NCBI GenBank assembly: GCA_001599815.1
Contig: BCIA01000001.1
Location: 496,001 to 560,000 of the forward strand
Length of the DNA stretch: 64,000 nt
Reading direction: 5' to 3'
Source of the DNA: Furcasterigmium furcatum
Taxonomy: Eukaryota; Ascomycota; Sordariomycetes; Glomerellales; Plectosphaerellaceae
Shown here piece by piece: positions 11,787 through 21,681 of the stretch. The position numbers and the translations under genes are program-made. The notes beneath the pieces were generated by a model, which worked only from the letters and a program-made list of their open reading frames with translations, had not been told where the DNA came from and ran no database searches. Numbering within the stretch: position 1 is the stretch's first letter; each line of letters starts with the position of its first letter.

Positions 11787-13318
11787 ATGCCGATTGGCAT
11801 CCAACGGCTGAACGCGAGAAAGTCGCACCCCAACGACCGCATCATCTTCATCAAACCGCTTAAGGGCCCCGGCGAGAAGATCGCGCAGGACTTCCTCGAG
11901 CGCATCGCAGCGCAATGCAGTGAGTTATTCGACTTGGAAGGCCAACTGGTGACCTGGGCTGACCGACTCCTCAGTGCCGATCATGAAAGAAAACCACCTC
12001 TCGGTGATGTCACTGGAGGAGTATGAGCCGAACCCGGAGTTTGTTGGCCGCAACTTCAATGCCGGCGAAGTCGTTCAGCTCGTTCTCAAGTCGCGGTCCG
12101 GCCGATGGCTGCCGTTTGAGTATGTCCAGATGGTCATGATGCATGAGTGAGTCTTACTGGTCTCGTCTGAGCGGGGGAATGTACTAACGGCCCCTCAGGC
12201 TGGCCCACTGCAAACAGATGAATCACTCCAGAGCCTTCTGGGCAGTCAGGAACCAGTATGCCGAGACTATGCGTGGTCTCTGGTCGAAAGGATACACCGG
12301 TGAAGGCATCTGGGGCCGAGGCGCGCTTCTTGGGACGGGCGAGTTCCAGAATAACTCGGTCCTGCCAGGAGAGTCACTTCCCGAGCATCTCTGCGGCGGC
12401 ACATATCGATCAAGGGGCCGCAAGAGGAAGACGAAACCGAAACTCTCGTACAAAGAGCAGAGGGAGCGGCGTATCCTGAAGAAGTTTGGTGCCAATGGTG
12501 TCGCGCTGGGTGCGGACGAACAGACCAAGGTCAAGCTCGAGAAGGGAAAAAAGACACAAGCGAAGCCTCGCGTTGCTGGGAGTGCGCGGGGCCGTGAGCT
12601 ACGTGCCGCAGCTGCGCTGGCGCGGTTCGAGACGACGAAAGTGGAAGACGACGGGCAAGAAGACATCAACATCAAGGTTGAGGAGATCAGCGACGAAAGC
12701 GACTACGAGGATGATCCAGTCGACATCAAAACCGAAGATGCAGTTGACCTGGACGGCAAGAAGCTACTAGATGGAAAGGGACGAGGCATGATCAAGGTGT
12801 GCGAGGACGAGAATCCAGAGGATCTGGACGCCCAACAGGAGTTGCAGGAGCTGCGGAACGCCAAACAGTGGCGGCAAAAACACTTGAATTTCGAGAGGGA
12901 GGATATCAGCGGCGAGAAGGCTACACATGCACGGCCTTCTTCGTCCAGAACATCGGCAGGGCCACCGAAAGGAAGTCAAGCGCAGGCCAAACCGGCCCTG
13001 AGCATCACGATCAAAGAGGAGGAAGAGACTGGAAGCCCGGCTGCTGCGACGGCAGCAAGAGACACGCCAACGACAATTGGCCACCAGGAGAGTGTCGCCG
13101 TACCAGACGGAGTGCCCAGTGATATCGAAACCTGCAGCGTCTGCTCGTTTGCCAACCCTCCACACTCTGTCACCTGCAGCATTTGCAGCAACGTCCTGGA
13201 CCCAGAGACTGTTCCGAATGCGTGGCGGTGCAAGAGCTCGACGTGCAAAGATGGCTTGTACGTCAACGCTGGCGACTGCGGCATCTGCGGCGTATGTGGG
13301 CAACCAAAGACAGCATGA
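11787..13318 (+). CDS. WLM-domain metalloprotease, Wss1-like DNA-protein crosslink protease
   Basis: Exons 11787-11919, 11975-12146 and 12199-13318 give 474 residues. The WLM domain fills about residues 5-200, with the zinc site HELAH at 101-105 and a third histidine at 111 (HELAHCKQMNH). Splicing at 12147-12198 joins the two halves of the HELAH motif, which confirms the exon model. Yeast Wss1 is a SUMO- and Cdc48-linked protease that degrades DNA-protein crosslinks. The C-terminal part has an acidic region with three possible sumoylation motifs (IKVE, IKTE, IKEE) and then RanBP2-type zinc-finger cysteines (CSVCSF, CSICSN) plus a second CKSSTC/CGICGVCG cluster at the end. A role in crosslink repair is inferred from family and architecture. 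Confidence 0.92.
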
Positions 13319-13491
13319 ATATAAGTCGATGTCCTGGGCAACTTGGACACCCCAGTCCTCACGAATGTTCCCCCCAATTTCCAACCCCTGAGCACCACCG
13401 CCGCCGACCCCACCACACAAACTCGTATCGGAGCGCCAGAAACGCAAATCCCTCATAGTCAGAAAAACAGCTGCCCAAAGCATCCAACATC

Positions 13492-13589
13492 GGGCGATTG
13501 GTCTAGTGGTATGACATCTGCTTAGCATGAAGATCCAGTCAGGATCACCTGCTTGCTGAAGGTCCCGCGTTCAATTCGCGGATCGTCCA
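13492..13589 (+). tRNA. tRNA-Ala (anticodon AGC) with intron
   Basis: Acceptor arm GGGCGAT (13492-13498) pairs with ATCGTCC (13582-13588), discriminator A at 13589. The third pair is G:U, the G3:U70 identity element of alanine tRNAs. The D arm uses GTC/GAC. The anticodon loop TTAGCA..T carries AGC at 13524-13526. A 26-nt intron is placed at 13528-13553, the usual position after base 37; it contains a GCT that can pair with the anticodon. The T arm is CCGCG-TTCAATT-CGCGG. The anticodon stem (13517-13521 with 13555-13559) has one T-T mismatch. A T-rich run (TTTCTTTT) right after the gene suits RNA polymerase III termination. Confidence 0.93.
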
Positions 13590-13597
13590 TTTCTTTT
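13590..13597 (+). terminator. probable RNA polymerase III terminator
   Basis: The T-rich run TTTCTTTT starts directly after the discriminator base of the tRNA-Ala gene; its last four Ts meet the usual minimum for polymerase III release. Confidence 0.7.
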
Positions 13598-14686
13598 GCC
13601 GTTTCGACCGAAGGTCAAGTCGTGTGTCTTTTTGATCCTTTGGCTGCAAGGACTGTGTGTTCGTCTCTTGATAATTAACAGTCGGCCTGAAGTCTGTCTG
13701 GGGAAACACATCCGGAGACACAATACCACTTGTTCGACCCCTTCAGTCGAAATCCGGTCGGTCCTGCACTGGCCGCCCAGTGCCGCCTCGGGGCTCCGAT
13801 CGACGACGACCCCGGCCGGGCTTGGTTTCATCCAAAGCCGGCATGTGCTTGGCCATGGTTTCACTTTCGGGATGAGCACCGCGCAGAGCCTCTCGATTGG
13901 GCCGCGCGACATCCCGCTCTGCCCATCACGGATGATGGTCTGTATCAGCGCGCACATCCATCTTCAAGCTTAATATAGAGGTCTTCGTAAAGCTTGTTTC
14001 CACGGGTCCAAGCATTGGGATGATCGCCGGCGGTGCTGCGCGAGGAAACGCCCAGCGCAGCGAAATTGACAGGACCTTTATACACCACTTGGCATCTCCA
14101 TCGAGCCGTCTTGTCTGCCTCTCCTAGAGTGATTTCCACATTTCGCCGCACCACGGTAGTTCTCTCTTGGCTGATGCCATGGGGATCATGGAGTGACCCG
14201 TCTTTCCTCATCGTTGCCATTGATTCCGACTGGACAAGGGAGGCTGGGAATCCAGGGTTCGGTCTATCACGTTCCCACCTGCGGCAGATCTCCCTGACCA
14301 CCCATCCCTTTTCTGGTCTTCCCTTCTGCGAGGGGTTCTTCTCTGGAGTTTTCTCGACTTTCCTCACTAGCCGAGCTATACGTTCCTTTCCTCGACGGTC
14401 TACTGTCACTTTCATTCCTTTGCGCCGCAGTCGACCTGCGCTTCCCTTCGTTCTCCGACCAGCCTCGTCGCCGTCCGGACGGCCTGTTGTCTTCACTCCT
14501 TCATAACTTGACCTGTGCCTGGCTGCTTCGACGCCTTGATATTCAGTTGTCTGCCTTATACGCCTCTTCCATCACGCAGAAGTCCTACCGAAAGAAAACC
14601 AAGACTCCACGGATCCTTCGCTTTCACCTTCACCCAGTGTCTCACACAAAACCACGAGATTTGATACCCGAGACACGCCCGCCACA
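13598..14686. other. intergenic, upstream of the small secreted protein gene
   Basis: About 1.1 kb. Open frames exist on both strands (for example 14033-14506 plus and 13945-14496 minus) but overlap each other and show no recognisable domain. The part from about 14560 is CA- and CT-rich and probably 5' leader. Confidence 0.5.
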
Positions 14687-15206
14687 ATGCTTCCGTCACA
14701 AGCAAACCTCGCCGCCCTCCTCCTCTGGTCCGTCTCCGCGGCCTTCGCGCTCCCGCGCTTCTCAGTACCCCAGCAGTATCTCGAAGTCCACCAGATGCGC
14801 ATGTCCACCGAGTTCAGCGACTCCGCGCTCCTCGAGACGCAATGCCTCGATCGCCACGTGTAAGTCCACTCACCTCCCCAGTGCACTGACTTCCCTAACC
14901 CTACCCCGCCCTAGACACATCGTCTTCCACGACGAGGCAGTCGCCGAACTAGCCATCTGCGACGGCATCGCCGGCTCCGTGCAGAAGTGCCGCGGCAGCC
15001 CTGCCGAGACCAAGGGCGAGGCGGGCTCGGCGCGCTTCTCCCTCAAGGCCATGCGGGAGGGCGCCACGATCAACATCGCCAAGGACAGGTGGGAGAGTTG
15101 CGTGCGCGCCGCGAGGGCAGTGTGTCCGACGGGGACCTACAGGGCGGTGTGCTCCGGCGGAGCGTCGAGTGGAGATGTTGAGTTCTTCTTGACGCAGCCA
15201 TTCTGA
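14687..15206 (+). CDS. small secreted protein with six cysteines, unknown function
   Basis: Exons 14687-14859 and 14915-15206 give 154 residues. A hydrophobic N terminus (ALLLWSVSAAFA) with a likely signal-peptidase site near residue 21 suggests secretion; no second hydrophobic segment is seen. The mature chain has six cysteines (in TQCL, AICD, QKCR, ESCV, AVCP, AVCS), compatible with disulfides. Splicing gives continuous RHVHIVFHDEAV across the junction. I do not recognise the family. Size, secretion and cysteines are typical of fungal secreted effector candidates and of small wall-associated proteins; the sequence does not separate these. No KEX2-type processing site or anchor signal was noticed. 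Confidence 0.75.
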
Positions 15207-15542
15207 GTCTGGGCTCGAGGGGAGGACGTTGCAGGCCGCGTGCGTCTGGTGGTGCCGGTGTTTCTTTCTACCTTTCTCTTCTGTATGAATTTCCCTCTGC
15301 TGGCTTGGGGGGACTGGACGGATATCTGGGACGGCTGGTTCTGTCACGACACTGCTTGTTGTACATAAGATGCGAGACGGGAGGGGAAACGTCAGCAGCA
15401 CAAGCAGCACGCGAACAATGATGGAAAAGACTATTCGGTAAATCATGTCCATTCATACTAGGGGGTATCATGTCGTACTTCCATAAACGCCGGCCTCGAC
15501 CTCGAGGCAGTATATGCATATACCTGAAGATGGAGACTCGTC
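15207..15542. other. convergent 3' region, secreted protein and VPS71
   Basis: About 335 bases between two genes ending toward each other; nothing else recognised. Confidence 0.5.
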
Positions 15543-16603
15543 CTATAGCCCATACCGCTGGAGGCAGCCCTCGCGGTGCACCTCGAGGCAGTCGAGGGCG
15601 CACACGCGCGTGCCGCACTTGATGCACTTGACGCGGCCCCAATACCCACAGACGTCGCAGAACTTGCGGACGGGGTATTTTCTGTCCCCGGGGCCCCAAG
15701 TCGCCTTTGCTTGCGCGTAGCTGAGGGGGGGGTGGGCGAGCAGCTTCCGCAGCTCTTCGTTGCTGGGCAGGTCTGGGACGACGGAGACGAGGAGAGGGTC
15801 AGAGTCGCCTGGGTGCGCTGGCGGGGGCGGTTTCTCGTAGGGCGTGAGAACGGCGGGGGCCAAGTTCTCCTCTGCGGGAGGGGCATCCGTCATGTCGACG
15901 TCCTCGTCGTCGCCTGGCGTCTGGGCCTCGATCTCAGGCTCAGGTTCGGCTTTGAGGCTGCGCCGGGATCTTGACCTGGAGCTGCTTTCCACCTTCTTGC
16001 TGGAGGAGGCGGCGGGTGATTCGGCGGCGGCATTTCGCTTGGTATACTGGTTCGGCTGAGGAGGCCGTTTCGTGTGCTGGTTTGGCTGAGGGGGCCTCTT
16101 GGTGTGTTGGTTTGGGTGCGGCGGTTTGGTGGTATGCTGATTCGGATGCGGCACGGGGCTGTTCTCAGCTTGAGACAGAAGAGCAGAATAGTCGTCGAGG
16201 TGGTTCGCGAACGTCTTCTGGGACTGGAGGATCTTCCTGACAGCGGGAGTGCTCTTACTCGCTGTTGTCGCCAGTTGATCAGCAGGTGTTTGTGGTTCAA
16301 GGAACTTGGGAGCAAGTGTTCGCCACACATACCTCTTGCACTTCCAGGCTTTGTCGGTACTGGAATGTCTCTGTTGGTATCGCGGTCCAGCGACTCAAGC
16401 TCCTTGCGGATCTTCGCCTCCTGCCGTGCAGAGAGGTCTGCGCCGGAGAGCCCGCCGCCCTGATTCCTGGCGCGTTTCCGGTTCGAAGGCTGCAACGCCG
16501 CGACGGCGGGATTGACACCTGTGTCAGGGACGTATGCCCATCCGGGGGCGGACGTCGTCCTCGCGCTGGCGACCTCGATCACGCCAAAATTGCTGCTGTA
16601 CAT
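15543..16603 (-). CDS. VPS71: VPS71/SWC6-type HIT zinc-finger subunit of the SWR1 complex
   Basis: Exons 16603-16333 and 16261-15543 (minus) give 329 residues. The N terminus (FGVIEVASARTTSAPGWAYV) and the C-terminal HIT zinc finger (CDVCGYWGRVKCIKCGTRVC, then C and H-x5-C) are typical of fungal Vps71/ZNHIT1. SWR1 exchanges H2A for H2A.Z in nucleosomes. Between these conserved ends lies a poorly conserved, charged region that starts with four near-perfect ten-residue repeats of the type PNQHTKRPPQ at about residues 128-168. The start codon is 309 bases from the divergent mitochondrial-protein gene. The family call is firm; the function of the repeats is unknown. Confidence 0.92.
16032..16151 (-). 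repeat. four tandem 30-bp coding repeats inside VPS71
   Basis: On the minus strand four consecutive 30-nt units encode ten-residue repeats (PHPNQHTTKP, PHPNQHTKRP, PQPNQHTKRP, PQPNQYTKRN). Length in multiples of three preserves the frame, so copy number can vary without breaking the protein. Confidence 0.85.
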
Positions 16604-16912
16604 GGCGGGAAGAAATGTTGGCGGACATGCGACAGGTCGACATCCATGGGAAGAACTTCGAGTTGAAAGACGTCAGGGAGTTCCCAATTATGACCAACCA
16701 GAGGTCGCTCCCCAACACCGGCACATTTCTGACCAATGACCTTTCGGGCCAGTCAAAGCTCCAGTGACCACCACCCTCAGCCCGAAACTGACGACGTTGC
16801 CCCCAAATTATCCCGAGCTCCCCTCCGGCTGGCGCAACTCCGACCGCAACATCACCAACTCCTCGCCTCCCTCCCCTCTCCCTTCGTCCTCGAGCTCCCA
16901 CAGTCATCCACC
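16604..16912. promoter_or_regulatory. short divergent promoter between VPS71 and mitochondrial protein gene
   Basis: The 309 bases separate two divergent starts. The half nearest 16912 is CT- and CCTC-rich, as in many fungal 5' leaders. No specific site identified. Confidence 0.4.
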
Positions 16913-17583
16913 ATGGCCTCGAGAATAATCGCAAGCAGCGGCGCCCGCGCCTTCAACCGGGCCGCCCCCTCCATGCGCACCGCCGCACGATCCTTCCAGA
17001 CCTCCTCCCCCCTCCGGGATGCCACCACGGCGCTGCCCGCACGGAAACCCGTGGGAGCCTTCCGCGGAGGGTACGTCTTCCCCTACTCCTTTCTTCCCAG
17101 GGCAGGCTCTCGCCCGCCTCCCAATTGACTCTGGACTCACAACGCTTCCGTGCTCCAGTCTCCTCGGCTTCTTCTTCGGCAGCACCCTCGCCGGCGCCGG
17201 CGTCTACACCTACCTCCTCAAAGAGTACAAGCTCGCGAACGAGCTCCTGACCGAGGACATCTACGTGCGTCTCTGCATCTGATTGATAAGCGCATCTCTC
17301 TCCACATGCATGCACACAAACACACAAAACACAGAGAAGCCCGCGAGCGCGTTCAACACGCCGGCTCGCCGGTCTCTTCAACAGTAGAACCACACCCCCT
17401 CTCCGCGCACTGATCCGCATGCTCCCCGCTGCATCCAAAGCACAGGGTGCGCCCCGTCCGCCATGAGACGAATAGATGCTGACCCGATACCCGCAGACGC
17501 TGCAGCAGTCCGTCCAGCGCGTGGCCGACTACGTCCAGCTCCTGGAGGAGAAGATGGATGCGTTGGAGCGCAAGAGGAAGTAA
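16913..17583 (+). CDS. small mitochondrial membrane protein, unknown function
   Basis: Exons 16913-17070, 17159-17264 and 17497-17583 give 116 residues. The first 40 residues are rich in Arg, Ser and Ala without acidic residues until late, ending in RSFQTSSPLR, a classic mitochondrial presequence with a likely processing site near RSF/QTS. A single hydrophobic helix follows (LLGFFFGSTLAGAGVYTYLL, about residues 54-73), then a charged C-terminal helix (VQLLEEKMDALERKRK) likely to form a coiled coil. This suggests a single-pass inner-membrane protein with a soluble helical tail. I cannot name the family. The second intron, 17265-17496 (232 nt), is long for this window; the exon joins keep frame. 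Confidence 0.8.
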
Positions 17584-18022
17584 ACGCAAGTTCGACAGGG
17601 AATGGATACATATGCCAGGATGTCTTGAAAGCCGCGAGGCAGGCAAACAGATTTGAGCCGGGGGATCGACCGGATCGCCGGGATTTCGCAGAACGGTCAT
17701 GTATCATGTAATATCACTCGAGAGAAACATGGCAGGGCGGGCAAAGGAAGCATGACTTTTGTGCATGACTGAAATTTCCCTTCTTCTCTCTCCCCCTATA
17801 GCGAGGTGATGGTACAACCTGCAGCAGAAATAAAAAACCAAGCAAAATTGCCACGCAACGGCAACCTCCAGCTGGCCGATCATTGCGTGTAGTCCTTAAC
17901 TCATAATTCTCATTACCCGTCGCCCGAATGCAACGAGGCTACCGATTCGCGAGGAGGTATATAGCAACCCAATCCGGGGGTCCGTCCCGGCGACACAAAA
18001 CCGTTTTTCTCCTTCATACCAT
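17584..18022. other. convergent 3' region of the mitochondrial protein and PDI genes
   Basis: About 440 bases; 17800-17860 is A-rich as expected near polyadenylation. No gene recognised. Confidence 0.5.
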
Positions 18023-19672
18023 TTACAGCTCGTCGTGGTCCTCCTTGGCCTCCTCACCCTCCTTGGCCTCAGAGGCAGCGGGGGCGGCCTGGCTCTCCTC
18101 GGCGGCCTCCTCCTTCTTGGAGACGGCGGCCTTGTACTTGCCGTTCTCGGAGATGAACTCGACGAAGTCCTCAACAGTGCGGGAGCCAGAGTAGGTAACG
18201 GGGTCGGCCTTGCCGCCGGCGGGGTAGAGCTTGATGGTAGGGAAGCCCTGGATCTCATCAGGGACGTCGTTGGCAGTGGCGTCAACCTTGGCGATGACGA
18301 CCTTGTCCTTGAACTCGCTGTCGGCGTACATGGCGGCGAGCTCCTCGTACTTGGGGGCCAGCGCCTTGCAGTGGCCGCACCAGGGTGCGTAGAACTCGAT
18401 CAGGACATCCTTGGTGTCGTCAAGAACGACAGACTCGTAGTTCTTGGCAACGACAACGGTGACGGCACCCTCCTGGGTCTCGGGGATGGGCTCAGACTTG
18501 ATGCTGGGCTCGATCTTGCCGGCGACGAAGTCCTCGACGAAGGCGGCGATGGCGTCGTGGGTGATCTCCTTCTCCTGGTCGAAGGGGAACTTCAGGTTCT
18601 TGACGGTCTCCTGGATGGCGAAAGCGGGGAACTTGTCAGCCTGGAGGTTCAGGTTGCCGGCGTGGGCACCGAAAGCCTTGGCGTCGATGGTGGCGAAGTT
18701 GATAACACCACGCTGCTTCTCAGCGATGGGCCTGAGGGCGGCGCCGATAGTATCGCGCTCCTCGGGGGTCTCGGCGAAGATGTAGGCGAGGGGGATGCCG
18801 GCGGACATGTAGCCGGAGTAGGTCTCGGGGCCGACCTCGCCGATCAGGGGGGTGGCGGCGGTCTTGGCGAAAGCCTCGATGGCCTCAGCGTCGAAGGCCT
18901 CGGTGAAGGTGGCCTTGCCCTCGTCGAAAGACTTGTAGAGAACAATAGCAGGGGCCTCGACACCCTCGGCCTTGGCAACCTCGGCATCGTTGACGCCACC
19001 GAAGAGGTAGGTGTCACGAAGCTTCTCAGCAACCTTGCCGAAAGTCTCGTTGGAGGTCTTGTCAGCGGCGTCGAGGTAGGCGACGAGGACGACCTTGTCA
19101 GCAGTCTTGAACTCCTCGAGGGTGTCCTTGGTGAGGAGGGAGACAGCAGGCAGGGACTGCTTGACCATGTAGGAGGTGATGCTGGTAGAGATGTGTTAGC
19201 TATTTTTGGCCAGAACAGTGCTTTTGGCGAGGGGACCACGTACGCGCCGGCCTTGCGCTGGCCGCTGTAGGGGGAGACGTTCTCAAGGCCGCGGAAGACC
19301 TTGAGGGTGGGGTAGCCCTCAACACCGTAGTCGGAGCAGAGGTCGGCCTCCTCAGTGCAGTCGACCTTGACGAGCCTGATGTTCTTCTCCTTCAGGGAGG
19401 TGGCGGCCTCCTCGTACTCGGGGGCAAGAGCCTTGCAGTGGCCGCACCAGGGAGCGAAGACTGGCGGGGATTGTCAGTAGGCGGTCAAGCTGAAGGGAGG
19501 CCCCATGTCGGGGCAAGGCGGTGGAGCACTCACACTCAGCGAGAACGAGCTCGTTGCCCTTGATGAACTCGGCGAAGGTGTCCTTCTGGAGCTGGACAAC
19601 ATCGGACTCATCAGCCGCGAAGGCGGCGGTGGCAGCGGCCAGAAGACCGAAAGCGACGCGCTTGCAATGCAT
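18023..19672 (-). CDS. PDI1: protein disulfide isomerase (ER)
   Basis: Exons 19672-19534, 19460-19244 and 19181-18023 (minus) give 504 residues, the usual PDI length. PDI forms and rearranges disulfides of secretory proteins in the ER lumen. Seen: signal peptide (VAFGLLAAATAAFA, cleavage near residue 20); thioredoxin domain a with APWCGHC, CGHC at 52-55; b and b' domains; domain a' with the second CGHC at 387-390; an acidic tail; and the retention signal HDEL at the C terminus. The first active site is restored only by splicing across 19533-19461, which validates that junction. A probable 139-nt intron sits in the 5' leader. Codon choice is strongly biased to C-ending codons, as in highly expressed fungal genes. 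Confidence 0.98.
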
Positions 19673-19680
19673 CTTGAACC

Positions 19681-19819
19681 CTATTGGAAACTTGTCAGAG
19701 CCTGGGCGAAGCTGATGGGGAGACGTGGCCGCTTCTTGACGGACAGGGTCGCTTGGAGGGGTAATCGGGGAAAGCGAGGGCCGGGAGCTATCAAACGAGA
19801 GCCATTGGAGCTTGCTTAC
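19681..19819 (-). other. probable intron in the 5' leader of PDI1
   Basis: On the minus strand, AAAG|GTAAGC at 19819 and a branch-like CTGACA followed by TTTCCAATAG ending at 19681 frame a 139-nt intron that ends eight bases before the start codon. Confidence 0.65.
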
Positions 19820-21681
19820 CTTTAGATGGTGGAGGATGGGAAAGAGGGATAAGGTGAAGAGGCAAGATAGGAAACGGAGAAGCTTCCTGTTGGTGAAGTG
19901 GGTTTGGGAGTTGTTAAATAGAGGACAGAAGGCCGCGGGCAGTTGAAGTTTAAGAGGGGGCCAACCTTCCTTCCTCAGCCCAGGCGATTGAGAACAGGTG
20001 TCAAAAAGGGTCCTGGATTCACTCAGCGGGTGGGCGGGGAGCTCTAGTGGCTCCGAGCTGCGGCTGTTGCCCCATTCACTTGTGCCGATTGAGAGGGCAT
20101 GATTGGCGGAGATACTACCGCTTGCCCGTTTTGGGCAGCACCGTACCTACCAAGAATAGCCCGAGTCTGGGGGGTGGTTGCACAGAGGGGCCGAACCCAC
20201 CCAAGATCGCCTCACACTAGGTAGGTCCAGAGGTGTGCTGAATTGATTGTCAACCGCGCCTCAACTCCCGCCAAATCGATTGATAATCAGGGCCATTCCA
20301 ATCCGGCGTGGCAATGCGCCTGGCCTGCGCGGCTGTTCCGGATGGATGCCGCCCTTGAATCGTTCGAGGCTGATTGCTCCCCCATTGGTTCATGTCTCAG
20401 CATGCATTACTGATGCCCGCTTTCTTCTGTTCGGCATTGGCCCCTTTCAACGATGATCCTTCGGGGCAGAGAGCCTTGGGGAGGCTGGCACCGCCTTGCC
20501 AATGTCGCCAGGCCGGGGTAAGACTCGGCGAGAAAGGGAAAGGAAAGGACACATTGACAGCCACTCGATTCACCGGCACCTGCTGGGTAGTAGTCGACGG
20601 CAGAACAACCGCCGTTTCCCATACTTGGCGCCCTACGGCACAGCGGAGGCGGGGTCTCGTCTCCGCGCATCCGTATCGGTCAGGTGTACGCCATGAGCAG
20701 ATAAGGTGGCTGGGGATGCCCGATCTAGATCTTTTTAAATTACATACCACGGCAGGACGGACAGCTTTGATATCCATGGATGCTTGGGTGCTGTTGAAGG
20801 GACAGTTTGTTGAAATGATACCCTGTTGCACCGGCACACCTTGTGACATTCTCGAGAGGCTGAGTGGCGCCGGCGCCGTCCAGACCAAATCGTTCAAACC
20901 TCCACTAATGACTTCAGCTGGACGTGCCCGGCGATGACACCGTTACTACACAGGCCAACGGTTCGCTTCCGAGATGCAAGTTCTCGACATCAAGGTCCTC
21001 TCTTCAAACATCGCCAGACACAAAACAATGAAGTTCCAAGTGTCGATTTGCTCAAGTGAGCATGTGCAGCTCGCATCCCACCCATGGCGTTTTCTGAGGT
21101 TAGACCAACCACTAAGTGTGGCAGACTCATGATAGAGTGAGCGAGCGTACAAGCAAGCACGGCATGCGGGAAGCAGTGACATCCGCAAGGGGACCTGTGG
21201 ACCTTCCTTCCTGCTGCCCAGTTGACCTCACACAGGTGCCCCTTCCCGCTCGATGATGGCCGCTTTCCCGGAACCCAACCCTCGACAACATGGCAGGCGC
21301 CGATGCTACTCCCGCCTACCTCTTGCCGTCGATGAGGTGCAATTCCGAACATGGAAGGCAGGTGGTACCAACTAAGTAGGAGGTATGCCGGGCACCCGAG
21401 GCCTGGAAAGCACCTACCTCATGGAAGAAACTGCCGAGTCCGACGGGAGACTCAGAGAGCCGATGCTCTCATCTGCCCGTTCCTGTCTGTCCAACCACTC
21501 AAGTCTTCCGTGCTCCATCTGGTGGTCTTGGTGGCCTTGAATCGACCGGCCAAAGCGATCGCTACATCTGTTTATCTACTTGTTCTAACATATCTTTGCC
21601 GCTTCGCCTCAGGCCTCGACTCATCTTCTTTGACGCCTCGTCAATAACGAACGCCCCGGCGCCTTTCGGCTTCATGACACC
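19820..21681. promoter_or_regulatory. long divergent intergenic region between PDI1 and unknown gene
   Basis: About 1.9 kb. Open frames such as 20374-20937 (plus) and 20397-20897 (minus) overlap and lack recognisable domains. A CTAGGTAGGT element lies at 20217-20226. I did not find a clear Hac1-type unfolded-protein-response element by eye in the PDI-proximal part. Confidence 0.4.

Noticed and set aside
13945..14496. 183-codon minus-strand frame between the tRNA and the secreted protein gene
   Set aside because: Lys/Arg-rich without domain, and overlapped by an equally long plus frame; treated as leader or promoter DNA.
18035..19270. 411-codon plus-strand frame opposite PDI1
   Set aside because: Antisense shadow of a strongly codon-biased gene; Gly/Leu/Val/Asp composition and no domain.
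20374..20937. 187-codon frame in the PDI1 upstream region
   Set aside because: Overlaps a 166-codon frame on the other strand; no hydrophobic core, domain or consensus splice context.
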